5,019 nt of DNA from Spirochaetaceae bacterium (GTDB lineage: Bacteria > Spirochaetota > Spirochaetia > DSM-27196 > Salinispiraceae): NCBI GenBank assembly GCA_007129335.1, contig SKVS01000304.1, positions 1 through 5,019 of the forward strand, given 5' to 3'. The notes under the pieces were generated by a model that saw nothing but the letters and a program-made list of their open reading frames with translations, was not told where the DNA came from and ran no database searches. The first letter of the stretch is position 1. The number at the start of each line of letters is the position of its first letter. Position numbers and translations under genes: made by a program. Shown one piece after another: positions 1 through 5,019 of this stretch.

Positions 1-834
1 CAGCTGAATAATTTTCATTTCCCGGTCGGACAATTGGCGAAGCACCTCATCCAGAGTATCCTGAAGGGTGAGCTGGAACACCAGCTCAAAGGGTTCGTCG
101 GTGGTGTGGTCCATGATCAGATCAGCAAGGCTGGTCATATTTTCATCATCTACGGTAGAATCAAGACTGGTAGTCTCCTGACTAAGCCTCATAATGTCGC
201 AGATTTTTTCTGCGGGCATGTCCAGGTATTCAGACAATTCTTGGGGGTCGGGATCCCTTCCTAATTCCTGGGTCAGGTGTTTCGCAACAAAATAACACTT
301 CTTTATTGTATTGAGCATGTGAATAGGAATGCGAATTACCCTTCCCTTGTCAGCCAGGCTTTTAATAATGGCCTGGCGAATCCACCAGGTACCATAGGTG
401 GAAAATCTGCATCCTTTTGTATAATCGAAGCGTTAAACCGCCTCAATGAGCCCAATATTCCCCTCGTCGATCAAATCCAGTAGAGAAAGTCCCCTGTGTT
501 GAAATTTTTTTGCAATAGATACAACCAGTCGGAGATTCGCATTGATCATGCGGTTTTTTTCATCCCGGAGAGCTTGTTCGAGCAGGTCAACCTGGTCATT
601 GGTAATTTGAGGAGACTGGGATGCGAGCTCAACCCGGGCATCTTTAACCATTTGTCGAAGTTCCTGAATATTCCGACCAATTTCCCGTTCCTGATCCACA
701 GTAAGCAGGGGGTAGTGGGCAATTTGTTTTAAATAAAGGGCCAGAAGATCGGTGTCGTAGCCGCCAGGAGTGGCCGGACCTTCATCCAGAAATACCGCCG
801 CCGAATGGAGAGAATCCGAGTCATGGGTTTTCAT
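1..834 (-). pseudogene. Sigma-70 family RNA polymerase sigma factor (RpoD/RpoS type), interrupted by an in-frame TAA and cut by the window edge
   Basis: This gene encodes a promoter-recognition subunit of RNA polymerase. From the ATG at 834, a short N-terminus leads into region 1.2 (about residues 28-55, [20 protein letters not shown]). Regions 2.1 and 2.2 follow ([17 protein letters not shown], then [16 protein letters not shown]), and codon 134 is TAA (433-435). The same frame then continues without further stops to base 1: RFDYTKGCRFSTYGTWWIRQ (regions 2.3 and 2.4), IRIPIHMLNTIKK (region 3), and LRQLSDREMKIIQL (start of region 4). About 278 codons are visible; the end of region 4 lies outside the window. 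The ribosome site GGAAGG (847-842) is 7 bases before the ATG. The short region 1 and the NlpD-like neighbour suggest a group 2, RpoS-like factor, but a small group 1 factor is possible. If the stop is real, the 133-residue product would lack core DNA-binding regions. Identity as a sigma factor is certain; functional state is not. Confidence 0.93.
433..435 (-). other. In-frame TAA nonsense codon inside the sigma factor
   Basis: The minus-strand codons here read GAG GCG GTT TAA CGC TTC GAT TAT (E A V stop R F D Y). Homologous sigma factors usually have Glu at the stop position (for example EAVERFDY, KAVEKFDY, RAVEKFDP), so a single G-to-T change in GAA explains it. Reading frame and conservation are intact on both sides, which excludes a frameshift or a genuine C-terminus. 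Confidence 0.95.
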
Positions 835-841
835 TACATTA

Positions 842-847
842 CCTTCC
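842..847 (-). promoter_or_regulatory. Ribosome binding site of the sigma gene
   Basis: GGAAGG on the minus strand, 7 bases before the ATG at 834. It supports this start over the out-of-frame ATG at 839. Confidence 0.6.
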
Positions 848-854
848 GATCTGT

Positions 855-883
855 AGGATAAAATCGTTCTTCCGGGAAGTCAA
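855..883 (-). promoter_or_regulatory. Candidate sigma-70 promoter for the sigma gene
   Basis: The minus strand reads TTGACT (883-878), a 17-base spacer, then TATCCT (860-855). These match the TTGACA/TATAAT consensus at 5 of 6 and 4 of 6 positions with ideal spacing. Transcription would start near 848, giving a very short leader that begins at about the ribosome site. It lies between the NlpD-like stop (928) and the sigma ATG, so the sigma gene could be transcribed independently of its neighbour. Inferred from sequence only. Confidence 0.45.
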
Positions 884-894
884 GTTAAAGAACG
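865..894. repeat. Nested inverted repeats over the sigma promoter
   Basis: CGTTCTT (865-871) and AAGAACG (888-894) form a perfect 7-base inverted repeat with a 16-base gap. Inside it, CTTCCGGGAAG (869-879) is an 11-base palindrome with 5-base arms. The palindrome overlaps the -35 box and the spacer of the candidate promoter, where a repressor could bind. The outer repeat could also form a weak hairpin after the nlpD-like gene, but only a poor T-tract (ATTTTAT) follows, so a strong terminator is unlikely. Confidence 0.45.
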
Positions 895-927
895 GTTAGA
901 ATAGCAAATATGTCATTTTTTTACGAA

Positions 928-1869
928 TTAGCGGGGAGCAACCCGAGGATCGAGGTACCCCCCATCCTTCCAGACACTAAAAAACACCTGGGCCCTGCCA
1001 ACTGCAGGAGTAAGCCCGAGGGTACCTATTTGAGTCCCCGGAGTTACCTCATCGCCGGTTTTGACCAGGAGAGCTTCATTCCCTCCATAGATATACACAA
1101 AACCCCTGGGATGTTGGACAAAAACAACTTGACCTAGAGTTGAATGGGGTCCGGAATAAATAACCCTTCCACTGGTAACCGATCGAACCGGAGAACCTGG
1201 TTCAGCAACAATTGCAATGCCGGGAAATTTCCCTGCGAACTCATACCGATCACCTTCCAGGGGCCAGGTTGTACCCGAGCCATCGGTGGATAATTGACTG
1301 GAGAGAATGGTACCACTGGTTCTTGGGGGAGATAGAACCACCGTCGTTTGGGTATCGAGGGTGACAGTGGTCGATTGATTGGTGGTCGATTGACTGCTAG
1401 TTGATCCGGTCGGGGTTTGAGGATCCTGCCGGGTAGAGGGAGTTGAAGATGGAGTACCTGATGCCGGTGATGCTGATTGACTGGGGGAGCTCCCTGGGGG
1501 TGTTCCGGCAATAACAAGAACCTCACCGACCCTGAGTATTTGATTTTCACTCCGCTGGTTCAGGGTTAACAGTTCATTCAGACTGAGATTATGGGATCGG
1601 GCAATACCATAGAGGGTATCGCCGGGCTTGACCGTATAGGATCGGGGTATTATGAGTTGCTGTCCTACCCGTATTCGGCTTGGATCTGAAATATTATTTA
1701 CACTTTGCAGTACCCCAACTCCTACACTGTACTGTCTGGCAATACTATATAAGGTGTCCCCTGGCACAACCTGGTGGAGAAAGGTTTCAGGTTGAACCCC
1801 CGGGGTAACGAAAAATAAGAAGGAAAAAACCAATGCCAGGGAGATACCGGTTCGTATTTTATGCATCAT
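928..1869 (-). CDS. NlpD-like protein: signal peptide, two LysM domains, degenerate LytM (M23) domain
   Basis: A secreted or membrane-anchored peptidoglycan-binding protein of 313 residues. Residues 1-8 are a basic n-region (MMHKIRTG) and 9-21 a hydrophobic core, forming a signal peptide or anchor with no lipobox Cys. LysM1 is about 32-75 (VVPGDTLYSIARQY) and LysM2 about 78-120 (VKPGDTLYGIARSH). A Ser/Thr/Pro/Gln-rich linker (about 122-200) leads to a LytM fold (about 202-313, starting WPLEG). The zinc ligands of active M23 peptidases are gone: the first His and Asp positions are F215 and A219, and the HxH motif has become QVF (294-296). It should therefore lack endopeptidase activity and may activate or position an amidase, as NlpD and EnvC do. 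The frame is open to an ATG at 1944, but that start lacks a good ribosome site and would bury the signal peptide. GGAG (1883-1880) lies 10 bases before the chosen ATG. The neighbouring sigma gene recalls nlpD-rpoS. Confidence 0.9.
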   Translation of the reverse strand: MMHKIRTGISLALVFSFLFFVTPGVQPETFLHQVVPGDTLYSIARQYSVGVGVLQSVNNISDPSRIRVGQQLIIPRSYTVKPGDTLYGIARSHNLSLNELLTLNQRSENQILRVGEVLVIAGTPPGSSPSQSASPASGTPSSTPSTRQDPQTPTGSTSSQSTTNQSTTVTLDTQTTVVLSPPRTSGTILSSQLSTDGSGTTWPLEGDRYEFAGKFPGIAIVAEPGSPVRSVTSGRVIYSGPHSTLGQVVFVQHPRGFVYIYGGNEALLVKTGDEVTPGTQIGTLGLTPAVGRAQVFFSVWKDGGYLDPRVAPR

Positions 1870-1879
1870 AGTGCAGCTA

Positions 1880-1883
1880 CTCC
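1880..1883 (-). promoter_or_regulatory. Ribosome binding site deciding the NlpD-like start
   Basis: GGAG on the minus strand, 10 bases before the first of two tandem ATG codons (1869 and 1866). It favours the start directly before the signal peptide over the upstream in-frame ATG at 1944. Confidence 0.5.
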
Positions 1884-1986
1884 AATTGGGGTAAGAAATT
1901 CTTTGGAGCACCCTGAAATAGTCATTCTCCCGAAGTTCTGACATGGGTAAAACAACAGCTTCTCAAGTGCTTTTACAAATGTCGGT

Positions 1987-2016
1987 ATAATCGAGGTTTT
2001 CGTTTAGCGTTGTCCG
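1987..2016 (-). promoter_or_regulatory. Weak candidate promoter for the NlpD-like gene
   Basis: The minus strand reads CGGACA (2016-2011), an 18-base spacer, then GATTAT (1992-1987), each matching consensus at 4 of 6 positions. An overlapping alternative -10 is TTATAC (1990-1985). It lies in the 157-base gap between the dehydrogenase stop and the NlpD-like start, where no clear terminator is visible. Readthrough from upstream is equally possible. Confidence 0.22.
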
Positions 2017-2026
2017 AAGGTTTTTC

Positions 2027-3034
2027 CTAGTATCCCAGGTTCAAATCCACGGTATGGGAAACAGTGCCCGTATGAAGGAATTCTTCCAACTGCTCCAGGG
2101 TGTGTAACCATTGGCCAAGCTTTCCCTCGGTACTGTGACTGGCCGCATGGGGACTTACCACGACATTGCTCAGGGATCCAAAATCAAAGCGGGAACCAGT
2201 TCCCTTTGCCCAATAGGGATTTGGATAATCATACCAAACATCCAGCCCCGCTCCGGCAAGACATCCCTGAACCAAACTTTCGTACAAAGCCTCTTCCTGG
2301 ATAATTTCTGCACGACTGACATTAACAAGAATAGCACCCCTGGCCCACTCGAGCTCTTTTGGCCCCAATAAATCCTGGGTTTCTTCGGTGGCAGGCAAGG
2401 CAACAAGAATTACATCCTGACCAGTTAATGCATGACGAAGATTTTCTGCCATGGCTTTGAAAGGCGGCTGTGGTTCCCTGTCCTGATGCCGGCGATAGCC
2501 CAGAAGATCTACATTGAACCCGGAAAGCAGACGACCATAAGCGGCACCAATGGCCCCGGTACCCAGAACAGACACCTTTGCGCCAACCAGACTCTTCCAT
2601 AAATCGAATACCGGAGCAGGGGGTTGGTTCCGATGCCAGTTTCCCAGTAGCATATCGTTGTGGAATTCCACAATCCGGCCACTGACCCCGAGAGTCAGGG
2701 CCAGAGCTCGTTCGGCTACCGACAAGGCATTACCATGGTTATTTACCAGAAGGATTCCCCTGTCCCGAATATACTGTAAGGGAAAACGGTTAACTCCGGT
2801 ATAGGGAATTATATGGAGTCGCAAGCCCTTGGCATGGGAATAGATTTCCTCAGAAAGGGGACCACCAACATAGACAGTGGCCGATTCCACCAGCTTTCCT
2901 GAACCTTCAGCAGCCCCGTAGGCCTGGGATTCTCCCTGGGTAATGGTCCACTGGTGATCAGGGAATTTCTCCATGAGTTTCTGCATCTGAACAGGAAATT
3001 CCTGGGATAAATGGGTATCAATTACAATATGCAT
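2027..3034 (-). CDS. D-2-hydroxyacid dehydrogenase family protein (variant active site)
   Basis: A cytosolic NAD(P)-dependent oxidoreductase-like protein of 335 residues, the usual size for the D-isomer 2-hydroxyacid dehydrogenase family (phosphoglycerate, glyoxylate and hydroxypyruvate enzymes). The Rossmann dinucleotide loop is GTGAIG (158-163). The family Arg motif is VNVSRAE (R241) and the His motif is SPHAASH (H296). GAGLDVWYDYP (261-271) replaces the usual DVFxxEP, so the catalytic Glu position is Tyr270. The second beta strand ends GYRR (179-182) rather than with an acidic residue, which suggests NADP(H) preference. Both points imply a divergent subfamily, and the substrate cannot be named. 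The start is fixed by an in-frame TGA (3040-3038) two codons upstream. GAAAGGAG (3056-3049) is the ribosome site, with a rather long 14-base spacing. The gene lies 35 bases after the helicase stop, so cotranscription is likely. Confidence 0.9.
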   Translation of the reverse strand: MHIVIDTHLSQEFPVQMQKLMEKFPDHQWTITQGESQAYGAAEGSGKLVESATVYVGGPLSEEIYSHAKGLRLHIIPYTGVNRFPLQYIRDRGILLVNNHGNALSVAERALALTLGVSGRIVEFHNDMLLGNWHRNQPPAPVFDLWKSLVGAKVSVLGTGAIGAAYGRLLSGFNVDLLGYRRHQDREPQPPFKAMAENLRHALTGQDVILVALPATEETQDLLGPKELEWARGAILVNVSRAEIIQEEALYESLVQGCLAGAGLDVWYDYPNPYWAKGTGSRFDFGSLSNVVVSPHAASHSTEGKLGQWLHTLEQLEEFLHTGTVSHTVDLNLGY

Positions 3035-3048
3035 AGTTCAGGACAATT

Positions 3049-3056
3049 CTCCTTTC
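3049..3056 (-). promoter_or_regulatory. Ribosome binding site of the dehydrogenase gene
   Basis: GAAAGGAG on the minus strand, in the short gap after the helicase stop. Its spacing to the ATG at 3034 is 14 bases, longer than usual. No alternative in-frame start fits, because TGA lies at 3040-3038. Confidence 0.55.
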
Positions 3057-3069
3057 TGCTGCTATGGAA

Positions 3070-4629
3070 TCAGGGCTTGTATTGTTGAGATCCGCCGGAC
3101 TTTCGGGATTTTGCCCCATATCCGCCCCGTCCGGGTTTCGGACCCCGGGATTCCTGATTTCCGTGATACTTCTTTTTCCTCTCGTTGGGGTATCGGTCAT
3201 CGGGATGGGCATGACGTTCTGCAGGCCGGTGATGCTTGCCTCCACCAGGCCGTGGACCATCCCACCGGCGGCGTTCCGAACTTCTGCGGCCATCCTTGGG
3301 GGGACCCTGATCGTTCAAATCCCTGGCATGCTGGTAATCCTCCAGAAGCTTTGCAAACTCAATGTTTAACAAGCGTTCGATAAGGTCTTCCCTGCTAAGG
3401 TTTTCCAGGTTTTTCAAAATCTTCGGCATGAAGGGAGTCAAAGGTGTTTGCTGGGGATGTTCGCCGGTGAGTTGTTGTAAAAAGTTTTCAATTTGATTTT
3501 CCCAGACCTCGGCTGCACCAGGAACGGAAATGGGATTAAATTTAATACCAGTCTTCTGTTCCAAGCCCTTAAGATACCGAACCTCCCTGAACTGAACAAG
3601 ACTAATGGATAAGCCCTCTTTGCCGGCCCTTCCGGTTCGGCCGCTGCGGTGTACATAGGTTTCAGTGTCGTCTGGGAGGTTGTAGTTTAATACATGGGTA
3701 AGTTCCTTGACATCGATTCCCCGGGCAGCAACATCAGTTGCTACCAACAAACGCACCTGTTTTCGACGAAACCGGTTCATGACAGCATCCCGCTGTATCT
3801 GACTGAGATCTCCGTGAATTGCCTCGGCAGGATACCCATCCCGTCCAAGAAAATCAGCCACCTCCTGGGTTTCCCGGCGGGTGCGGCAGAATACAATCCC
3901 GTATATGTCCGGGTATGCATCGCAAAACCTGCGCAAAGCGGGGTAACGGTCTTTATTCTGAATTACTGCGTACTGGTGGGTAACCAGGGAAGCCTGTGCT
4001 GGGCCAGAAACGGGTTTCAGGGTGCGGGGATTGTTCATGTACTGCCCGGAAATACGAGCGATTTCCGGAGGCATGGTGGCACTGAACAACAGGGTCCTGC
4101 GGCTGTCAGGCGTTTGACCGAGAATGGTCTCCAGTTCGTCCTTGAAACCCATATTCAGCATTTCATCGGCCTCATCGAGAACCAGATAATCAATTGCATC
4201 CAGGCTCAGAGCACCACGGCTCAAAAGATCGATGGCCCGGCCGGGTGTTGCAGCCACAATATGAGCTCCCCTTCCCAGTTCCCGGATTTGGGTCGATATT
4301 GGAGCTCCCCCATAAACAGCCACAATTTTTACTTCCTGCATTTCCCGGGCATACCGCCCTAGATCTGCGGTAATTTGCAGGCAGAGCTCCCTGGTAGGCG
4401 CAAGAATAAGTGCCTGGGTCTTTCGCTGTTGGGGATCAATAAGTTGAAGTAAGGGTAACCCAAAGGCTGCGGTTTTTCCTGTGCCAGTCCTGGCCAGGGA
4501 TACCAGATCATCGGTGCTTCCCAACAATGCGGGAATTGCCTGCTCCTGTATTGGAGTCGGAGTGTGGAACTCAAGGGCTTCAATTGCCTTGAGTATTTGA
4601 GCCTTGAGGCCCATTTCCTGAAATGTCAT
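3070..4629 (-). CDS. DEAD-box ATP-dependent RNA helicase with basic C-terminal tail
   Basis: An ATP-dependent RNA-unwinding protein of 519 residues, expected to act in ribosome assembly, mRNA turnover or cold adaptation like DeaD/CsdA, CshA and RhlE. All family motifs are present in order: Q motif (F3, Q28), motif I ARTGTGKT (46-53), Ia PTREL (78-82), GG (107-108), Ib TPGR (128-131), II DEAD (152-155), III SAT (183-185), IV IVFCRT (245-250), V ATDVAARGID (297-306) and VI HRSGRTGR (327-334). Residues 374-437 look helical and may resemble the dimerisation segment of CsdA/CshA. The tail (about 441-519) is disordered and rich in Arg, Lys, Gly, His and Pro. I see no DbpA-type RNA-binding domain, so the tail probably provides non-specific RNA affinity. 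GAAGGA (4641-4636) lies 6 bases before the ATG. It is first in a likely two-gene unit with the dehydrogenase. The exact orthologue is uncertain. Confidence 0.96.
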   Translation of the reverse strand: MTFQEMGLKAQILKAIEALEFHTPTPIQEQAIPALLGSTDDLVSLARTGTGKTAAFGLPLLQLIDPQQRKTQALILAPTRELCLQITADLGRYAREMQEVKIVAVYGGAPISTQIRELGRGAHIVAATPGRAIDLLSRGALSLDAIDYLVLDEADEMLNMGFKDELETILGQTPDSRRTLLFSATMPPEIARISGQYMNNPRTLKPVSGPAQASLVTHQYAVIQNKDRYPALRRFCDAYPDIYGIVFCRTRRETQEVADFLGRDGYPAEAIHGDLSQIQRDAVMNRFRRKQVRLLVATDVAARGIDVKELTHVLNYNLPDDTETYVHRSGRTGRAGKEGLSISLVQFREVRYLKGLEQKTGIKFNPISVPGAAEVWENQIENFLQQLTGEHPQQTPLTPFMPKILKNLENLSREDLIERLLNIEFAKLLEDYQHARDLNDQGPPKDGRRSSERRRWDGPRPGGGKHHRPAERHAHPDDRYPNERKKKYHGNQESRGPKPGRGGYGAKSRKSGGSQQYKP

Positions 4630-4635
4630 TCATTT

Positions 4636-4641
4636 TCCTTC
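4636..4641 (-). promoter_or_regulatory. Ribosome binding site of the helicase gene
   Basis: GAAGGA on the minus strand, 6 bases before the ATG at 4629. It supports this start over the out-of-frame ATG at 4633. Confidence 0.6.
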
Positions 4642-4784
4642 TATCCCGTCAGCTGCCAAGAAAATTGAGAATTCATGGGGTGCCCGGGTAGGTACAGAGT
4701 TGATGTGCTGCAATGTACGTTAGCTGACAGAAGGTGGGAGAATCGATCAGGATGGGTCTTTCATCGGTACAACAACACTAGAAA

Positions 4785-4799
4785 TGCATACAATATGCA
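4785..4799. repeat. Perfect 15-base palindrome at the predicted helicase transcription start
   Basis: TGCATA-CAA-TATGCA: perfect 6-base arms around a 3-base centre. It begins 7 bases past the candidate -10 box (4812-4807), so it covers the expected start of transcription. That position suits a repressor operator or the first hairpin of the leader RNA. The regulator is unknown. Confidence 0.5.
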
Positions 4800-4806
4800 G
4801 TGTTGG

Positions 4807-4836
4807 TTTATCCCATGGATCATGTCCTGTTGTCAA
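4807..4836 (-). promoter_or_regulatory. Candidate sigma-70 promoter for the helicase-dehydrogenase unit
   Basis: The minus strand has a perfect TTGACA (4836-4831), an 18-base spacer and GATAAA (4812-4807; 4 of 6 matches). I found no better promoter nearer the gene. Transcription would start near 4800, giving a leader of about 170 bases. Long leaders are known for cold-shock helicases such as E. coli csdA, but the link here is inference. Confidence 0.45.
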
Positions 4837-4839
4837 GTA

Positions 4840-4853
4840 AGCCCGCCAGGGCT
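4840..4853. repeat. Short GC-rich inverted repeat just upstream of the helicase -35 box
   Basis: AGCCC-GCCA-GGGCT, a 5-base stem with a 4-base loop, ending 4 bases before the TTGACA box on the minus strand. It could be a protein-binding site or a weak hairpin ending an upstream transcript, though only TTACTT follows rather than a run of T. Confidence 0.3.
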
Positions 4854-4935
4854 AATGCAGGGCGAATCTTGAAAGTCAAAAATACCTAAGCTCAGAAAAA
4901 CTAGGTCGCGTATGAGTATAGATTCAACCCAACTT

Positions 4936-4962
4936 TCATTGCCATATGGGTTTGCCCTTCAT
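4936..4962 (-). CDS. Possible 8-residue leader or relic ORF with a strong ribosome site
   Basis: AGGAGGG (4974-4968), the best Shine-Dalgarno sequence in the window, sits 5 bases before an ATG that opens an 8-codon ORF (MKGKPIWQ, then TGA). The ORF lies upstream of the helicase promoter, so its transcript would come from beyond the right edge. It may be a leader peptide, the start of a decayed gene (the +1 frame stays open to 4833), or chance. I recognise no family. Confidence 0.2.
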   Translation of the reverse strand: MKGKPIWQ

Positions 4963-5019
4963 ATTCTCCCTCCTATTTTTGATGCTCTCATTTCCGTTTT
5001 GCCAAAGAAAATGAAAAAA

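Larger units (their letters stand above)
4630..5019. other. Gene-poor region upstream of the helicase
   Basis: About 390 bases to the window edge without a convincing protein gene. A 65-codon plus-strand ORF (4675-4872) has no ribosome site and no recognisable protein character. The region appears to hold the helicase leader and promoter (4785-4853), two inverted repeats, and a well-formed ribosome site before a tiny ORF (4936-4974). It also has a 7-base inverted pair, GTCAGCT (4648-4654) and AGCTGAC (4722-4728). In the leader RNA this pair could fold a 67-base loop ending close to the helicase ribosome site. Confidence 0.5.

Noticed and set aside
34..732. Plus-strand ORFs opposite the sigma factor
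   Set aside because: The minus strand encodes conserved sigma regions through this whole stretch. The antisense ORFs lack starts with ribosome sites and any domain.
433..834. A complete 133-residue truncated sigma-like protein as an intended product
   Set aside because: The conserved sigma sequence resumes in the same frame immediately after the TAA, so the short ORF is an interrupted gene rather than a natural small protein.
1134..1550. 138-codon minus-strand ORF in another frame within the NlpD-like gene
   Set aside because: It overlaps the Ser/Thr/Pro linker and LytM domain of the clear gene. Its Pro/Arg-rich content is what a frame-shifted reading of that linker would give.
1870..1944. 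N-terminal extension of the NlpD-like protein starting at 1944
   Set aside because: The 25 added residues are polar, lack a good ribosome site upstream and would precede an otherwise typical signal peptide.
3070..3310. Low-complexity 3' end of the helicase as a possible separate gene or repeat
   Set aside because: It is the in-frame basic tail typical of DEAD-box helicases, and no base-level tandem repeat is evident.
3694..4362. 222-codon plus-strand ORF antisense to the helicase
   Set aside because: It lies wholly opposite a gene with every DEAD-box motif, has no ribosome site and shows no recognisable domain. It is a shadow of the coding strand.
4675..4872. 65-codon plus-strand ORF in the intergenic region
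   Set aside because: No ribosome site, an unusual Cys/Trp-rich composition and no resemblance to any known family; it also covers the candidate helicase promoter.
5011..5019. ATG AAA AAA at the right edge as the start of a divergent plus-strand gene
   Set aside because: Only three codons are visible, no Shine-Dalgarno precedes it, and the upstream TTGCCC/TATTTT boxes (4952-4957 and 4974-4979) are weak.

Overview
The window carries four protein-coding loci, all on the minus strand. Read in the direction of transcription (right to left) they are a DEAD-box RNA helicase, a D-2-hydroxyacid dehydrogenase-like protein, a LysM/LytM (NlpD-like) cell-envelope protein, and a primary-type sigma-70 factor that runs off the left edge. 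Base composition is moderate, and all three stop codons end genes here (TGA, TAG and TAA). A secreted LysM protein with a degenerate LytM domain suggests a diderm bacterium. The sigma sequence resembles my recollection of spirochaete group 1/2 sigma factors, so a free-living spirochaete is my tentative guess. I could not test this with a search.

Right part (4630-5019): about 390 bases with no convincing gene. On the minus strand it holds a plausible helicase promoter (TTGACA, 18-base spacer, GATAAA), flanked by a hairpin-like repeat and a perfect 15-base palindrome at the expected transcription start. This would give the helicase a leader of about 170 bases. Further right there is an excellent Shine-Dalgarno sequence in front of only an 8-codon ORF. 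Centre-right (2027-4629): the helicase and the dehydrogenase are 35 bases apart and probably cotranscribed. Centre-left (928-1869): the NlpD-like protein. Left (1-834): the sigma factor, with its own candidate promoter in the 93-base gap after the nlpD-like gene.

The most notable point is that the sigma gene is interrupted by one in-frame TAA (433-435). It sits at the position usually held by Glu in the region 2.2/2.3 motif (EAV-E-RFDY). The same frame continues perfectly conserved through regions 2.3, 2.4, 3 and the start of 4, so this is a point nonsense change rather than a frameshift. It is a sequencing error, a very recent null allele, or a readthrough codon.

The order nlpD-like then sigma factor matches the classic nlpD-rpoS arrangement of gammaproteobacteria. 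As with NlpD, the LytM domain here has lost its zinc ligands, so it more likely regulates or scaffolds peptidoglycan hydrolysis than performs it. No mobile element, CRISPR array, tRNA or rRNA was seen.
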